Shown piece by piece: positions 1 through 7,318 of a DNA stretch of 64,000 nucleotides. Origin of the DNA: Miniphocaeibacter massiliensis (lineage in GTDB: Bacteria; Bacillota; Clostridia; Tissierellales; Peptoniphilaceae). The position numbers were made by a program, and so were the translations under genes. The notes beneath the pieces are model-generated. The model was not told the DNA's origin. It did not search any database and saw only the letters and a list, made by a program, of their open reading frames with translations. Position 1 is the stretch's first letter. Each line of letters begins with the position of its first letter. Where the stretch lies: assembly GCF_900232905.1 (NCBI RefSeq), contig NZ_OCTQ01000002.1:369152-433151 (forward strand), given 5' to 3'.

Positions 1-383
1 ACATCTTCTTTTTCTATTTCATTTAAAATTTTAAATAGCTCTTTAATTTCATCTTCTTTTATTTCAGGTCCTCTTGCATTAATTTCAGTTTCTAGTTTAT
101 CTTTTAATTTAACATTAATTCTTGTATCATCTTTAATTCTTGTAAATTTTGTTTTTATACCTATTTTTTCTAAAGATTCCTCAATAAATTCTCCTGTAAA
201 TCCTCCTATAAATCCTATGTTTATTGATTTAATATTTAGTGAATTAAGCAACTTTGATACCATAATTCCCTTTCCTCCTGGAATTTTAGCTTCATAGAAA
301 GATCTATTTGTTTCCCCTATTACTAAATTATTTAATCTTAAAACATAGTCTATTGAAGGATTTAATGTCATTGTAAAAATCAA
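1..383 (-). CDS. fruK: 1-phosphofructokinase, N-terminal part (runs off window)
   Basis: A PfkB-family sugar kinase that should phosphorylate fructose 1-phosphate to fructose 1,6-bisphosphate in the cytosol after PTS uptake. The reverse strand reads open from a TTG start at 383 to the window edge, giving about 127 residues: MIFTMTLNPSIDYV, then GETNR, the PGGKG motif and GFIGGFTGEFI. These are the N-terminal hallmarks of FruK. The TTG start is chosen because it gives the usual M-I-x-T-x-T-L-N-P opening and has AGGTGAT just upstream. It begins one base after the stop of the DeoR-type regulator, so the two are translationally coupled. The tagatose-6-phosphate kinase LacC is a less likely alternative because the neighbour is a FruR-like regulator. 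Confidence 0.9.
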   Translation of the reverse strand, partial: MIFTMTLNPSIDYVLRLNNLVIGETNRSFYEAKIPGGKGIMVSKLLNSLNIKSINIGFIGGFTGEFIEESLEKIGIKTKFTRIKDDTRINVKLKDKLETEINARGPEIKEDEIKELFKILNEIEKED

Positions 384-384
384 A

Positions 385-1128
385 TTAATCACCTATTATT
401 TTCGTTCTTTTTAATATATTTTCATTAATTTCTTTAATATTCTCAGTTATTATTGTCGCTTTTTCTAACTCTGCTATTTTTGAAAAATATACTTTCCCAA
501 ATTTAGAATAATCTGCTAGTATATATGCCTTTATTGAATTCTCTATAGCTTTACTTTTCAATACAGCTTCCTCTATATCTGGCGTAGTATATCCAAATTT
601 TATGTCTATACCGTTTACTCCTATAAAAGCCCTTGAAAAATTAACTACTTTCAAGTTATTTAGTGCTATAGAACCCACTAAAGCTCTAGTTGTAGATTTA
701 ACACGACCACCTATTAGGTAACTTTCTATTTTATACTTTAATAATTCTTCTATGTGAGTTAAACCGTTTGTCACAACTGTTATATCCTTATCCTTTAAGA
801 AAGGAATCATCTCATACGTTGTAGTTCCTGCATCTAAATATATAAATTCCTTATCTTTTACTAAACTTGCAGCTTTTTTGGCAATTTTCCGTTTTTCATG
901 AATATTTAAAACAGATTTTTCTTCTATATTTTCTTCTTCTAGCTCTATATCTTTTAGTACAGCACCCCCATGGACTCTATAAATATTTCCTTCTTTTTCT
1001 AAGTTTGATAAATCTCTACGTATAGTCGCTTCACTAACTTTTAATTTTTCAACTAATTCTATTGTTGTAACTGAATTTTTTTCTTCTAATATTTCTAATA
1101 TTAGTTTTTTTCTTTTTTCATATAACAT
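385..1128 (-). CDS. fruR: DeoR-family transcriptional repressor (FruR-like)
   Basis: A DeoR-type sugar-phosphate-responsive repressor of the fructose operon that follows it. Residues 1-55 hold the winged helix-turn-helix (SEATIRRDL, then RVHGGAVL), followed by the DeoR effector domain with DAGTTTYE and VTNG phosphate-binding loops; 247 residues is normal. The start at 1128 is preferred because AGAGG lies 8 bases upstream and the family usually opens M-L-x-E-x-R. An upstream in-frame ATG at 1176 lies inside the operator repeats and has no ribosome site. The gene is directly upstream of fruK. The three 10-bp repeats just before the start suggest autoregulation. Family assignment is secure; the fructose role rests on fruK. 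Confidence 0.88.
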   Translation of the reverse strand: MLYEKRKKLILEILEEKNSVTTIELVEKLKVSEATIRRDLSNLEKEGNIYRVHGGAVLKDIELEEENIEEKSVLNIHEKRKIAKKAASLVKDKEFIYLDAGTTTYEMIPFLKDKDITVVTNGLTHIEELLKYKIESYLIGGRVKSTTRALVGSIALNNLKVVNFSRAFIGVNGIDIKFGYTTPDIEEAVLKSKAIENSIKAYILADYSKFGKVYFSKIAELEKATIITENIKEINENILKRTKIIGD

Positions 1129-1160
1129 AATATCTACCTCTTTTTTAAGTATATCACCAT

Positions 1161-1190
1161 TTTCAATCATTTTCAATCATTTTCAATCAT
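1161..1190. promoter_or_regulatory. Three tandem 10-bp repeats, candidate FruR operator
   Basis: The unit TTTCAATCAT is repeated three times perfectly with a 10-bp period, one helical turn, about 35 bp upstream of the fruR start and between divergent fruR and chorismate mutase promoters. DeoR-family proteins often bind short direct repeats, so this is a likely FruR site. Binding is inferred. Confidence 0.6.
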
Positions 1191-1240
1191 CCAGTTTAAA
1201 AAACTACTTACTACTTTGCCATCATTAGTAAATTTAATTA

Positions 1241-1249
1241 TGATATAAT
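1241..1249 (+). promoter_or_regulatory. Extended -10 promoter of the chorismate mutase operon
   Basis: TGATATAAT is an exact extended -10 element (TG-N-TATAAT), placed 28 bases before the AUG at 1278. The -35 region is poor, as expected for an extended -10 promoter. Confidence 0.6.
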
Positions 1250-1277
1250 TTAATAAAACTATTTAAGGGTGATTATA

Positions 1278-1562
1278 ATGACTAGATTAGATAATATAAG
1301 AATAGATATTGACACTTTAGACAAAGAACTGATTAAACTATTTGAAAAAAGAATGGACTTAGTCAAGAATGTTATTGAGTATAAAATAAAAAACAATATT
1401 GATATTTTAGATAATAATAGAGAAGAATATATTTTAGAAAAAAATAGAAAACTTTTGAAAAATGAAAAATACTCTGAATACTTAGACGACTTATTTATAG
1501 AAATAATGAGAATTAGTAAAAATATGCAAAATCAAATATTAAAGGAACTATCAAATGATTAA
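1278..1562 (+). CDS. Chorismate mutase, type II (AroQ fold)
   Basis: Converts chorismate to prephenate, the branch toward phenylalanine and tyrosine. The 94-residue all-helical protein has the AroQ pattern: LDNIRIDIDTLDKEL, then LFEKRMDLVKNV with the conserved Arg, and YKIKNN. The ATG at 1278 is preferred over a GTG at 1269 because AAGGGTG lies 8 bases upstream of it and the GTG overlaps that site. The stop overlaps the maf start by 8 bases. It stands alone rather than fused to prephenate dehydratase or DAHP synthase. In this window it matters because the trp operon starts below chorismate (no trpEG) and an ABC transporter is under a predicted Phe T-box. Confidence 0.88.
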   Translation: MTRLDNIRIDIDTLDKELIKLFEKRMDLVKNVIEYKIKNNIDILDNNREEYILEKNRKLLKNEKYSEYLDDLFIEIMRISKNMQNQILKELSND

Positions 1563-2226
1563 CGATTTAAGCATTGTCGGTGTTCATGATGTTTGCAATT
1601 CTTTAAAACTAAAGAAAAACTACCCTATTATTTTAGGGAGTTCTTCTCCTAGAAGAATAAGGCTTCTAAATGATATTACTGAAGATTTCAAAATTATAAA
1701 GCCTATAGTTAATGAACAATTAGTTATGCAAAATTCTTTTAACAAGTATAAAAATTTAGATTTTAGTAAAAATGCTTTTTTGTCATGTTCAGATATTGCT
1801 CTTGAAAAAGCAAAAAATATATATACTCATAATAAAGATTCTTTAATAATTTCAGCTGATACAATTGTTGTTACAAATAATAAAATACTAGGTAAGCCCG
1901 TTAATTATAATAATGCTTTTGAAACATTAACATCGCTCTTAGGAAAATTCCATTACGTTACTACTGCCACTTGTATTTATATTTCTGAAAATAACTATGA
2001 CTTATTTTATACTGTAACAGGTGTTAAGTTTGTTGAAAAAAATATCTTAGCTACTAATTACATAAAAAAATATGTTGCTAGTGGCGAACCTATGGATAAA
2101 GCTGGTTCTTATGGAATTCAGCAAGTTGGTTCATATTTAGTTGAAGGTATCTTTGGAGATTATTTTAATATTGTAGGTTTTCCAATTTTAGAAGTTAGGA
2201 GAAGATTATATGAAAATTTTAATTAG
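1555..2226 (+). CDS. maf: Maf-family nucleotide pyrophosphatase
   Basis: A Maf/YhdE house-cleaning nucleoside triphosphate pyrophosphatase acting on non-canonical or methylated nucleotides. The signature LGSSSPRRIRLL sits near residues 27-38, followed by SADTIV, LGKPV and the DKAGSYGIQ active-site segment. At 223 residues it is longer than usual because about 25 residues precede the normal Maf start. A ribosome site (AAGGAA) supports this early ATG, which overlaps the chorismate mutase stop. The function of the N-terminal extension is unknown. It is the middle gene of a tightly overlapping three-gene operon. Confidence 0.88.
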   Translation: MINDLSIVGVHDVCNSLKLKKNYPIILGSSSPRRIRLLNDITEDFKIIKPIVNEQLVMQNSFNKYKNLDFSKNAFLSCSDIALEKAKNIYTHNKDSLIISADTIVVTNNKILGKPVNYNNAFETLTSLLGKFHYVTTATCIYISENNYDLFYTVTGVKFVEKNILATNYIKKYVASGEPMDKAGSYGIQQVGSYLVEGIFGDYFNIVGFPILEVRRRLYENFN

Positions 2227-2644
2227 TTCCTGTCTATTAGGATGCAATTGTCGTTATGATGGAAATACTCAAAAACAAAACGAATTACACAAATTAATAA
2301 AAAATAATTATGTTATTCCTTTTTGTCCAGAACAAGCTGGTGGACTTTCAACTCCTAGAAAACCATGTGAGTTGTTAAATGGAAAAGTAATTAATAACAT
2401 TGGAGAAGACATGACTAATATGCTTTTAAAAGGTGCTAATGAAACTTTAAAAATATGTAAACTATATAATATTGAGCATGCTATTTTAAAATCAAAAAGT
2501 CCTTCTTGTGGTTATGGATTGATATATGATGGTACTTTTTCTAAAACTTTAATTGAAGGTAATGGTATTACAGCTAAACTTTTATCTAATAACGGAATTA
2601 AAATTTTTAGTGAATTAAACTATACTGACTTGTTAATTAAATAG
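2210..2644 (+). CDS. DUF523 family protein
   Basis: A cytosolic DUF523 protein of 144 residues, the standard length for the stand-alone form. It begins ISSCLLGCNCRYDG, has FCPEQAGGL with PRKPCE, and later KSKSPSCGYG; this set of conserved cysteines defines the family and suggests a metal or Fe-S site. No reaction is established. It overlaps maf by 17 bases and has AGGAGAAG before its ATG, so it is the last gene of the chorismate mutase operon. Confidence 0.8.
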   Translation: MKILISSCLLGCNCRYDGNTQKQNELHKLIKNNYVIPFCPEQAGGLSTPRKPCELLNGKVINNIGEDMTNMLLKGANETLKICKLYNIEHAILKSKSPSCGYGLIYDGTFSKTLIEGNGITAKLLSNNGIKIFSELNYTDLLIK

Positions 2645-2698
2645 TATGATTATATTTTTATATTTTATATAATATTTTAACTAAGTTTTTACAGGCAA

Positions 2699-2727
2699 TT
2701 GACAAGTATTATCATTATGCTTATAAT
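2699..2727 (+). promoter_or_regulatory. Consensus sigma-A promoter of the candidate sRNA
   Basis: TTGACA at 2699-2704 and TATAAT at 2722-2727 are separated by exactly 17 bases, a perfect consensus match. No protein gene follows on this strand before the terminator at 2806-2835, so the promoter appears to drive a short untranslated RNA. Confidence 0.75.
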
Positions 2728-2740
2728 GATAATAGATATC
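2707..2740. promoter_or_regulatory. Fur-box-like site overlapping the -10 and start point
   Basis: TATAATGATAATAGATATC (2722-2740) matches the classical 19-bp Fur box in 15 of 19 positions. It also lies in a larger perfect dyad: TATTATCATTAT at 2707-2718 (continuous with the spacer) pairs with ATAATGATAATA at 2723-2734 across four bases. A repressor here would block the promoter. Fur itself is inferred; no fur gene is in the window. Confidence 0.5.
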
Positions 2741-2835
2741 AACTCATAAATTACACCCCTTGTAATTGAATATCTAGTGTGGACCCCCTATCCATACGAA
2801 AAATAAAAAAGCAGACTCCCCTGTCTGCTTTTTCT
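2734..2835 (+). ncRNA. Candidate small RNA with three C-rich hairpin loops
   Basis: Predicted transcript of about 100 nt from the promoter at 2699-2727 to the terminator. Hairpin 1: outer stem 2734-2739/2770-2775 around inner stem 2749-2755/2761-2767 with loop CCCCT. Hairpin 2: stem 2777-2783/2791-2797 (one G-U pair) with loop CCCCCTA. Hairpin 3: terminator stem 2806-2816/2823-2833 with loop TCCCCT and a T run. All three apical loops expose a C-run able to pair with Shine-Dalgarno sequences. This is the design of Firmicute C-rich regulatory RNAs such as FsrA in Bacillus, LhrC in Listeria and the Rsa RNAs in Staphylococcus. No open reading frame is evident. The alternative is a decayed intergenic region whose terminator simply ends flanking genes. 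Confidence 0.6.
2806..2835. terminator. Bidirectional intrinsic terminator
   Basis: AAAAAGCAGAC pairs with GTCTGCTTTTT across loop TCCCCT. T runs on both strands let it end the candidate sRNA on the plus strand and the HAD phosphatase operon on the minus strand. Confidence 0.85.
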
Positions 2836-2875
2836 ATTTATTAATTATTTTTCTAATTTTATTTAAATAAATTAT

Positions 2876-3553
2876 TTATATTTTCATTATATCTAATGGG
2901 TCAGATATAATTTTATCTGCTCCAAACTCTATTAATTCTTCTTTTTCTCTAAAGCCCCACAGTACTCCTACAGCATAGACATTAACATTTTTCGCTGTTA
3001 GCATATCCGTAGATGTATCTCCAAAATATGCTATGTCTTTGCATTTAAGATTTAATTCTTTCATTATCCTGTTCATCATATATGGATCTGGTTTCTTTTT
3101 AGTTTCATCTTCTAATCCTATTACATAGTCGAAATAATTTTCTCCAAAATTAATCTTTAAAACATTTTTAGTTGCTTTCAACGGCTTATTTGTACAAATA
3201 GCTAATTTTTTATTATTTCTTTTTAAGTATTCTAAAGATTCCTTTATTCCAGGATACAATGTGCTATAATTATCATCTACATTATTATAACTCTCTAAAT
3301 AATTCTTAAGAAAATCATCCTTTAATCTTGTTAATTTCACTTTATCATAATTAGTATTATCTCTATTTGCTATATATTCAAAAGCTTTATCTACTAATAC
3401 TTTAGGCCCATCTCCTACGAAATAATTAAACAAATTTTCTTCCAAAGGTTTGATACTTATCTTCTTAAGTTCATCATTAAAACAAGATGATATCATTTTA
3501 ATACTATCTATTATAGTTCCATCCAAGTCAAATACATAAGCTTTAAACATCAT
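2876..3553 (-). CDS. HAD-superfamily phosphatase (phosphoglycolate phosphatase-like)
   Basis: A cytosolic HAD hydrolase of 225 residues. It shows the nucleophile motif DLDGTI near residue 9, a helical cap, motif II around CTNKP, the lysine of KKPDP, and the acidic motif GDTSTDML. The overall pattern is closest to Gph/PpaX-type phosphatases that remove small phosphate esters; the true substrate cannot be read. It starts inside the end of the upstream RNA methyltransferase gene with an 11-base overlap and is preceded by GAGGAAGG. Two adjacent ATG codons could both serve; the first has the better spacing. Confidence 0.82.
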   Translation of the reverse strand: MMFKAYVFDLDGTIIDSIKMISSCFNDELKKISIKPLEENLFNYFVGDGPKVLVDKAFEYIANRDNTNYDKVKLTRLKDDFLKNYLESYNNVDDNYSTLYPGIKESLEYLKRNNKKLAICTNKPLKATKNVLKINFGENYFDYVIGLEDETKKKPDPYMMNRIMKELNLKCKDIAYFGDTSTDMLTAKNVNVYAVGVLWGFREKEELIEFGADKIISDPLDIMKI

Positions 3554-4268
3554 CTTTTGCCTTCCTCATTTTTGCATTATACATACCTATTCCTGCTGCT
3601 ATTGTCAAGTTTAAAGAATCTACATTCTCACTTTGCTCAATTATTACCTTATTTATATCTTCTGTTTCATAATCTTTCCCAAGCCCTGAACCTTCATTTC
3701 CAAAAATCAAAGAAAAAGATTCTTTTATACAAATTTCCGATATGTTTTTAGATTTTTCACTTAGCATAAATGCATATAAATTATTTTTAAATTTGTCTTT
3801 ATAATCATTTATATTATTAAAATATTGAAATCTAATATTAAATAATGCTCCCATACTTCCTCTTACAACTTTAGGATTGAAAATATCACAAGAATTGCCT
3901 ATTAATGCAAGATCCTTTATATCAAAAGCAACCATAGTTCTCACTATGGTTCCTAAATTTCCCATATCACTTATATTATCTAGAACTAAATGATTTCCTT
4001 CTAAAATATTTTCTTCGTATTTGTTAAATACCCCTGCTACAAATATTTTCTTTTTATTTCCTATTCTATCTAATGTCTTAGGTTCAAAATAATATGGTAT
4101 ATTCTTTTGTTTTAATAAGTTAGTTATTTTGTCAATTTCATTGAAATCTTCTGACAAAATAACTCTATCTACTACTTTTCCCTTGTGTTTTATCAATTCA
4201 AATGTTGGAAATGGTCCTAAAGTATAAGAGTAGTTAAAATCTTTTTTATACTGTTTTAACTTTTCCAT
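3543..4268 (-). CDS. SpoU/TrmH-family RNA 2'-O-methyltransferase
   Basis: A SPOUT-class methyltransferase expected to 2'-O-methylate a ribose in rRNA or tRNA. The 241-residue protein has an N-terminal substrate-binding domain and the trefoil-knot motifs NISDMGNLGTIVRT, LIFGNEGSGL and LNLTIAAGIGMY, which form the SAM site. The target nucleotide is not predictable. It is the first gene of a pair with the HAD phosphatase and starts 7 bases after the end of the upstream peptidase gene. Confidence 0.85.
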   Translation of the reverse strand: MEKLKQYKKDFNYSYTLGPFPTFELIKHKGKVVDRVILSEDFNEIDKITNLLKQKNIPYYFEPKTLDRIGNKKKIFVAGVFNKYEENILEGNHLVLDNISDMGNLGTIVRTMVAFDIKDLALIGNSCDIFNPKVVRGSMGALFNIRFQYFNNINDYKDKFKNNLYAFMLSEKSKNISEICIKESFSLIFGNEGSGLGKDYETEDINKVIIEQSENVDSLNLTIAAGIGMYNAKMRKAKDDV

Positions 4269-4275
4269 AATTCCC

Positions 4276-5226
4276 CTACTTACTATATGCCCACATATTC
4301 TTTATTTCTTTGCTAAAGCTTGAAAATTTCCAAGTTTTTTCAGAATTTTGTAAATTGTTTGGATCATATATTTTTAATCTATTATTATTATCATATCCAA
4401 CTATTAACATTACATGAGAAACCGAAGTAAATGTTCCAGGTCCTACTGAAATTATTATTGGGCTACCTTTGTCTAATTGCTTCTTAATAGAATTTAAATC
4501 ATTTGGAACCTGTGTAACCTCTAAATTATATTCTTTCGCAATAAAAGGATAAACATCCCAATTTGTACCATAATCTCCAGTATGCCCATTTTCTTCAACT
4601 AATTTAGCTATTTCATCTGGTGTTACTTTCCTATTTTTTATACCTGATAGCATCATTGATAAAGATGTTGGTGCACAACCAGCATTTCCTATAATCCCTG
4701 TTCCATACTTTTGATAGCCCCATTTTTGATCCCATTGAATGTAGTAAGGATAGTCCATATCATCATATATCTTATCTGGATAATCATATTTATACTCTAT
4801 GGAGTAATCTGCATATTTAGCAACAAAATCTATAGTATCCGGATTAGTTCCCGACATTCTTTTTAAATCTTCAGGTAGACTATCAAAATTATCAAAAACT
4901 ATCTGAGCATTTGAATTTTTAGATATCGCTTGCTTTACAGCTTTTTTCCACTCATTTTCATCTTTCCCTTTATTAGATTCTGATGTAGTACTATCTGTAA
5001 TAGGCTCTGTAGTTTCTGTGGGTTTTTCTATTATTTCATTAGGTCTTTTATCTGTACCTATAAGATTATAAAACTTATCTTCATTTTTCTTGTCATCTCT
5101 CAATGACCATATATTTTTTATTACAAAAATCAATATTATGAAAAACACTATTAAGAAAATCCTATTTTTCAAAACTTTTCTTCGTCTATTTTTCATTTTT
5201 TGAATATTTGTTTTTCTTTTGTTCAT
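4276..5226 (-). CDS. Membrane-anchored C39-like cysteine peptidase
   Basis: An extracellular papain-fold protein tethered by one N-terminal transmembrane segment (about residues 22-40) after a very basic start. A Thr/Ser/Glu-rich linker follows (about 60-90). The C-terminal domain from residue 160 is a peptidase_C39_2 domain: Cys184 in GNAGCAPTS, His271 in SVSHVMLIVGY and Asp288 in KIYDP make a plausible catalytic triad. Wall- or peptide-directed proteolysis is likely, but substrates are unknown. No bacteriocin or ABC partner lies nearby, so a role in bacteriocin leader cleavage is not supported. 316 residues. Confidence 0.82.
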   Translation of the reverse strand: MNKRKTNIQKMKNRRRKVLKNRIFLIVFFIILIFVIKNIWSLRDDKKNEDKFYNLIGTDKRPNEIIEKPTETTEPITDSTTSESNKGKDENEWKKAVKQAISKNSNAQIVFDNFDSLPEDLKRMSGTNPDTIDFVAKYADYSIEYKYDYPDKIYDDMDYPYYIQWDQKWGYQKYGTGIIGNAGCAPTSLSMMLSGIKNRKVTPDEIAKLVEENGHTGDYGTNWDVYPFIAKEYNLEVTQVPNDLNSIKKQLDKGSPIIISVGPGTFTSVSHVMLIVGYDNNNRLKIYDPNNLQNSEKTWKFSSFSKEIKNMWAYSK

Positions 5227-5298
5227 TTATCCTCTCCTCAAGATAATATTTTACTACATATCAATATATTTTGCATAATATTATCATATGGAAATACT

Positions 5299-5336
5299 AA
5301 AATAAAAAAGAGAATTAAATAATTCCCTTTTTTATT
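5299..5336 (-). terminator. Intrinsic terminator after the asparaginase gene
   Basis: An A-rich run and GAGAATT pair with AATTCCC and a T run, with one A-C mismatch, just after the asparaginase stop. Confidence 0.6.
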
Positions 5337-5343
5337 TTGGTAT

Positions 5344-6348
5344 TTAAAACATGTTATATAGTGTATCATAATTTATTTCTGTATTATATAATTCTCTTAA
5401 TTTTTTATAGTTACCTTTACTTTCTGACATAGCCCACATAAGTTTTACAACAGTTGCCTCTATAGTCATGTCGAATGATTCCATAATGCTTAGCTCATCT
5501 TTTAATCTTTGTCCTACTTCATATACCATTAAATCTGAACCTTCCATAGGAACTTGTGTTGTAATTATTATTACTTTGCTACCAGAATATTTTTTTGAAA
5601 GTTTTTTGAAATTATCAAATATATGTTTTGGTATTCCTCCTACCCCATAACTTTCTATTATAATACAATCATATTTTTCAAATATATAATCTAAAATATC
5701 CCCTTCTATGGTAGGTATGAGTTTCAATAAATATACCGATTTATTCAATTCATGATAAAATACTGGTTTCTCTGCTCTTTCTTCATATTTTATAAATCTT
5801 ACTACCCTAGATTCTTGTACTATTGCTAAATTAGGAAAATTTAAACTTGAAAATGCATCATAACTCTTCGTCTTTTCTTTTCTTCCTCTTGTTCCTGCTA
5901 TTACCTTACCATTAAAAACTATCACTACATTATTTGACCTATCATCACAAGCATATGTGATACTATCTACTAAGTTAAGTTTTGCATCTGTAATTTCATT
6001 ACTTATAGACTTCTGTGCTCCTGTTATTACTATAGGTTTTCTAGAATTTTGTATTAAGTAAGATAATGCTGCAGCTGTATATGCCAAAGTATCTGTTCCG
6101 TGAGTTATTACAAATCCATCATAAAAATCATATTTTTCTTCTATTTTCTTTGCTATTAACAGCCAATTTTCTACTCTTATATCTGTACTATCGATATTTA
6201 ATAAATCTACTGTATCTATCTCTATATTCTTTATTTCAATATTTAAAAATTCTAACAGTTCTTTAGATGTTATACCTGGTGCTAGTCCATTCTCTTTTTT
6301 TACAGAAGCTATTGTTCCTCCTGTAGATATAATTAAAATTTTTTTCAT
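5344..6348 (-). CDS. ansA: L-asparaginase, type I (cytoplasmic)
   Basis: Hydrolyses asparagine to aspartate and ammonia. The 334-residue protein opens KKILIISTGGTIAS with nucleophile Thr12, and contains THGTDTLAYTAAAL, the second catalytic motif. A following VITGAQ is also typical. No signal peptide, so the cytoplasmic AnsA type. It starts 9 bases after the PHP phosphatase gene, forming a two-gene operon that ends at an intrinsic terminator. Asparagine use fits an amino-acid-fermenting anaerobe. Confidence 0.92.
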   Translation of the reverse strand: MKKILIISTGGTIASVKKENGLAPGITSKELLEFLNIEIKNIEIDTVDLLNIDSTDIRVENWLLIAKKIEEKYDFYDGFVITHGTDTLAYTAAALSYLIQNSRKPIVITGAQKSISNEITDAKLNLVDSITYACDDRSNNVVIVFNGKVIAGTRGRKEKTKSYDAFSSLNFPNLAIVQESRVVRFIKYEERAEKPVFYHELNKSVYLLKLIPTIEGDILDYIFEKYDCIIIESYGVGGIPKHIFDNFKKLSKKYSGSKVIIITTQVPMEGSDLMVYEVGQRLKDELSIMESFDMTIEATVVKLMWAMSESKGNYKKLRELYNTEINYDTLYNMF

Positions 6349-6356
6349 CTCTCACC

Positions 6357-7157
6357 TTATTTAAAATATAATTTTTTTGGAATTCTTTTCTCAAAAACAT
6401 ATATACCACTATAACCTAATTCCTCTAACATTTTACAAGCATCAAATACACCAGCTCCAATATCTTCTTTTATATGTGCATCTGAACCAATGGTTATTAT
6501 TTCTCCATTCAATTCCTTATACCATTTTAGTATTTCTATTGTTGGATGCATATAACTTAATCCTTGTCTAATCCCTGCTGTGTTAACTTCTATACCTTTA
6601 CCATTCGATATTAAATATTTTAATATTTCAAATATCATTTCTTTATTATCTTCGATATTTGGAACCCTGCTTGAATTTGGTGCATATCTATCTATATAAT
6701 CCATATGTCCTAGTACATCAAAGTTTTTAGTATCTTTTACTGCTTTATACATTTCTGAATAATACAATTTAAATAAATCCTTTGAATTGTATCTATTGTA
6801 TAGATCAGCAAAGTAAATATCTTCTTCTTTTAAGCTGTGAACTGAACCTATTATAAAATCAAAATTATAATTAGAAGTTATTTCGTCATTCTGCATTGCT
6901 GTTTCTTTTTGAATTCCTACTTCAATACCAGATAGTGTTTTAATATTTTTTTTGCTACTATCCTTTAATAAATTTATTTTTTCAAAATATCCTTCTATAT
7001 CTGTATGGTCTCTATAATCATCTGTAACTTTAATTAAATCCATATGGTCTGTTACAGAAATATATTTTAATCCTTTTTCTATAGCAGCCTTTATATTTTC
7101 TTCGATTGGTGTATTTGAGTCAAAAGAAAATTCTGAATGATTATGTAAGTCTATCAT
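6357..7157 (-). CDS. PHP-domain phosphatase (histidinol-phosphatase-like)
   Basis: A metal-dependent phosphoesterase of the PHP family, 266 residues. It begins IDLHNHSEFSFDSN, with the HxH metal motif, continues with TDHMD, SGIEVG, GSVHSL, LGHMDY and ends with GSDAH; these residues bind the trinuclear metal site. It resembles HisK-type histidinol phosphatase, but no histidine genes are in the window, so another phosphoester substrate is possible. It is upstream of ansA in the same operon and downstream of the ilvE remnant. Confidence 0.8.
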   Translation of the reverse strand: MIDLHNHSEFSFDSNTPIEENIKAAIEKGLKYISVTDHMDLIKVTDDYRDHTDIEGYFEKINLLKDSSKKNIKTLSGIEVGIQKETAMQNDEITSNYNFDFIIGSVHSLKEEDIYFADLYNRYNSKDLFKLYYSEMYKAVKDTKNFDVLGHMDYIDRYAPNSSRVPNIEDNKEMIFEILKYLISNGKGIEVNTAGIRQGLSYMHPTIEILKWYKELNGEIITIGSDAHIKEDIGAGVFDACKMLEELGYSGIYVFEKRIPKKLYFK

Positions 7158-7210
7158 TTTAACTCCTTTTTATTTAATAATTTACATATTCATTATACTA
7201 CTAATTGAAC

Positions 7211-7242
7211 AAAAAAAAAGATGAAGTATTTCTTCATCTTTT
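7211..7242 (-). terminator. Terminator A, attached to the ilvE remnant
   Basis: AAAGATGAAG (7217-7226) pairs perfectly with CTTCATCTTT (7232-7241); read on the minus strand it ends in a run of nine T. It sits against the stop codon of the ilvE remnant exactly as terminator B does with intact ilvE, and differs from B by changes on both sides of the stem. Confidence 0.85.
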
Positions 7243-7279
7243 ACCAAACTGGCATAGTTAAATATTTATATTTTTCAAC
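7241..7279 (-). pseudogene. Remnant of an ilvE 3' end (12 codons plus stop)
   Basis: On the minus strand these bases read VEKYKYLTMPVW-stop, the same C-terminus as intact ilvE (IEKYKYLTMPVW-stop at 9391). Four nucleotides differ in 39: one gives Ile to Val, the third-base changes TAC/TAT and GTG/GTT are silent. Similarity stops abruptly upstream. With its terminator this is a second, diverged copy of the ilvE tail, left on the far side of the reverse transcriptase gene. It has no start and is not expressed as a gene. Confidence 0.85.
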
Positions 7280-7318
7280 TCTAATTTATTAAATTAATAG
7301 TTTTAATTGTTCATTATA

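Noticed and set aside
1161..1190. Short CRISPR-like or minisatellite array
   Set aside because: Units are contiguous with no spacers and lie at operator position; no cas genes.
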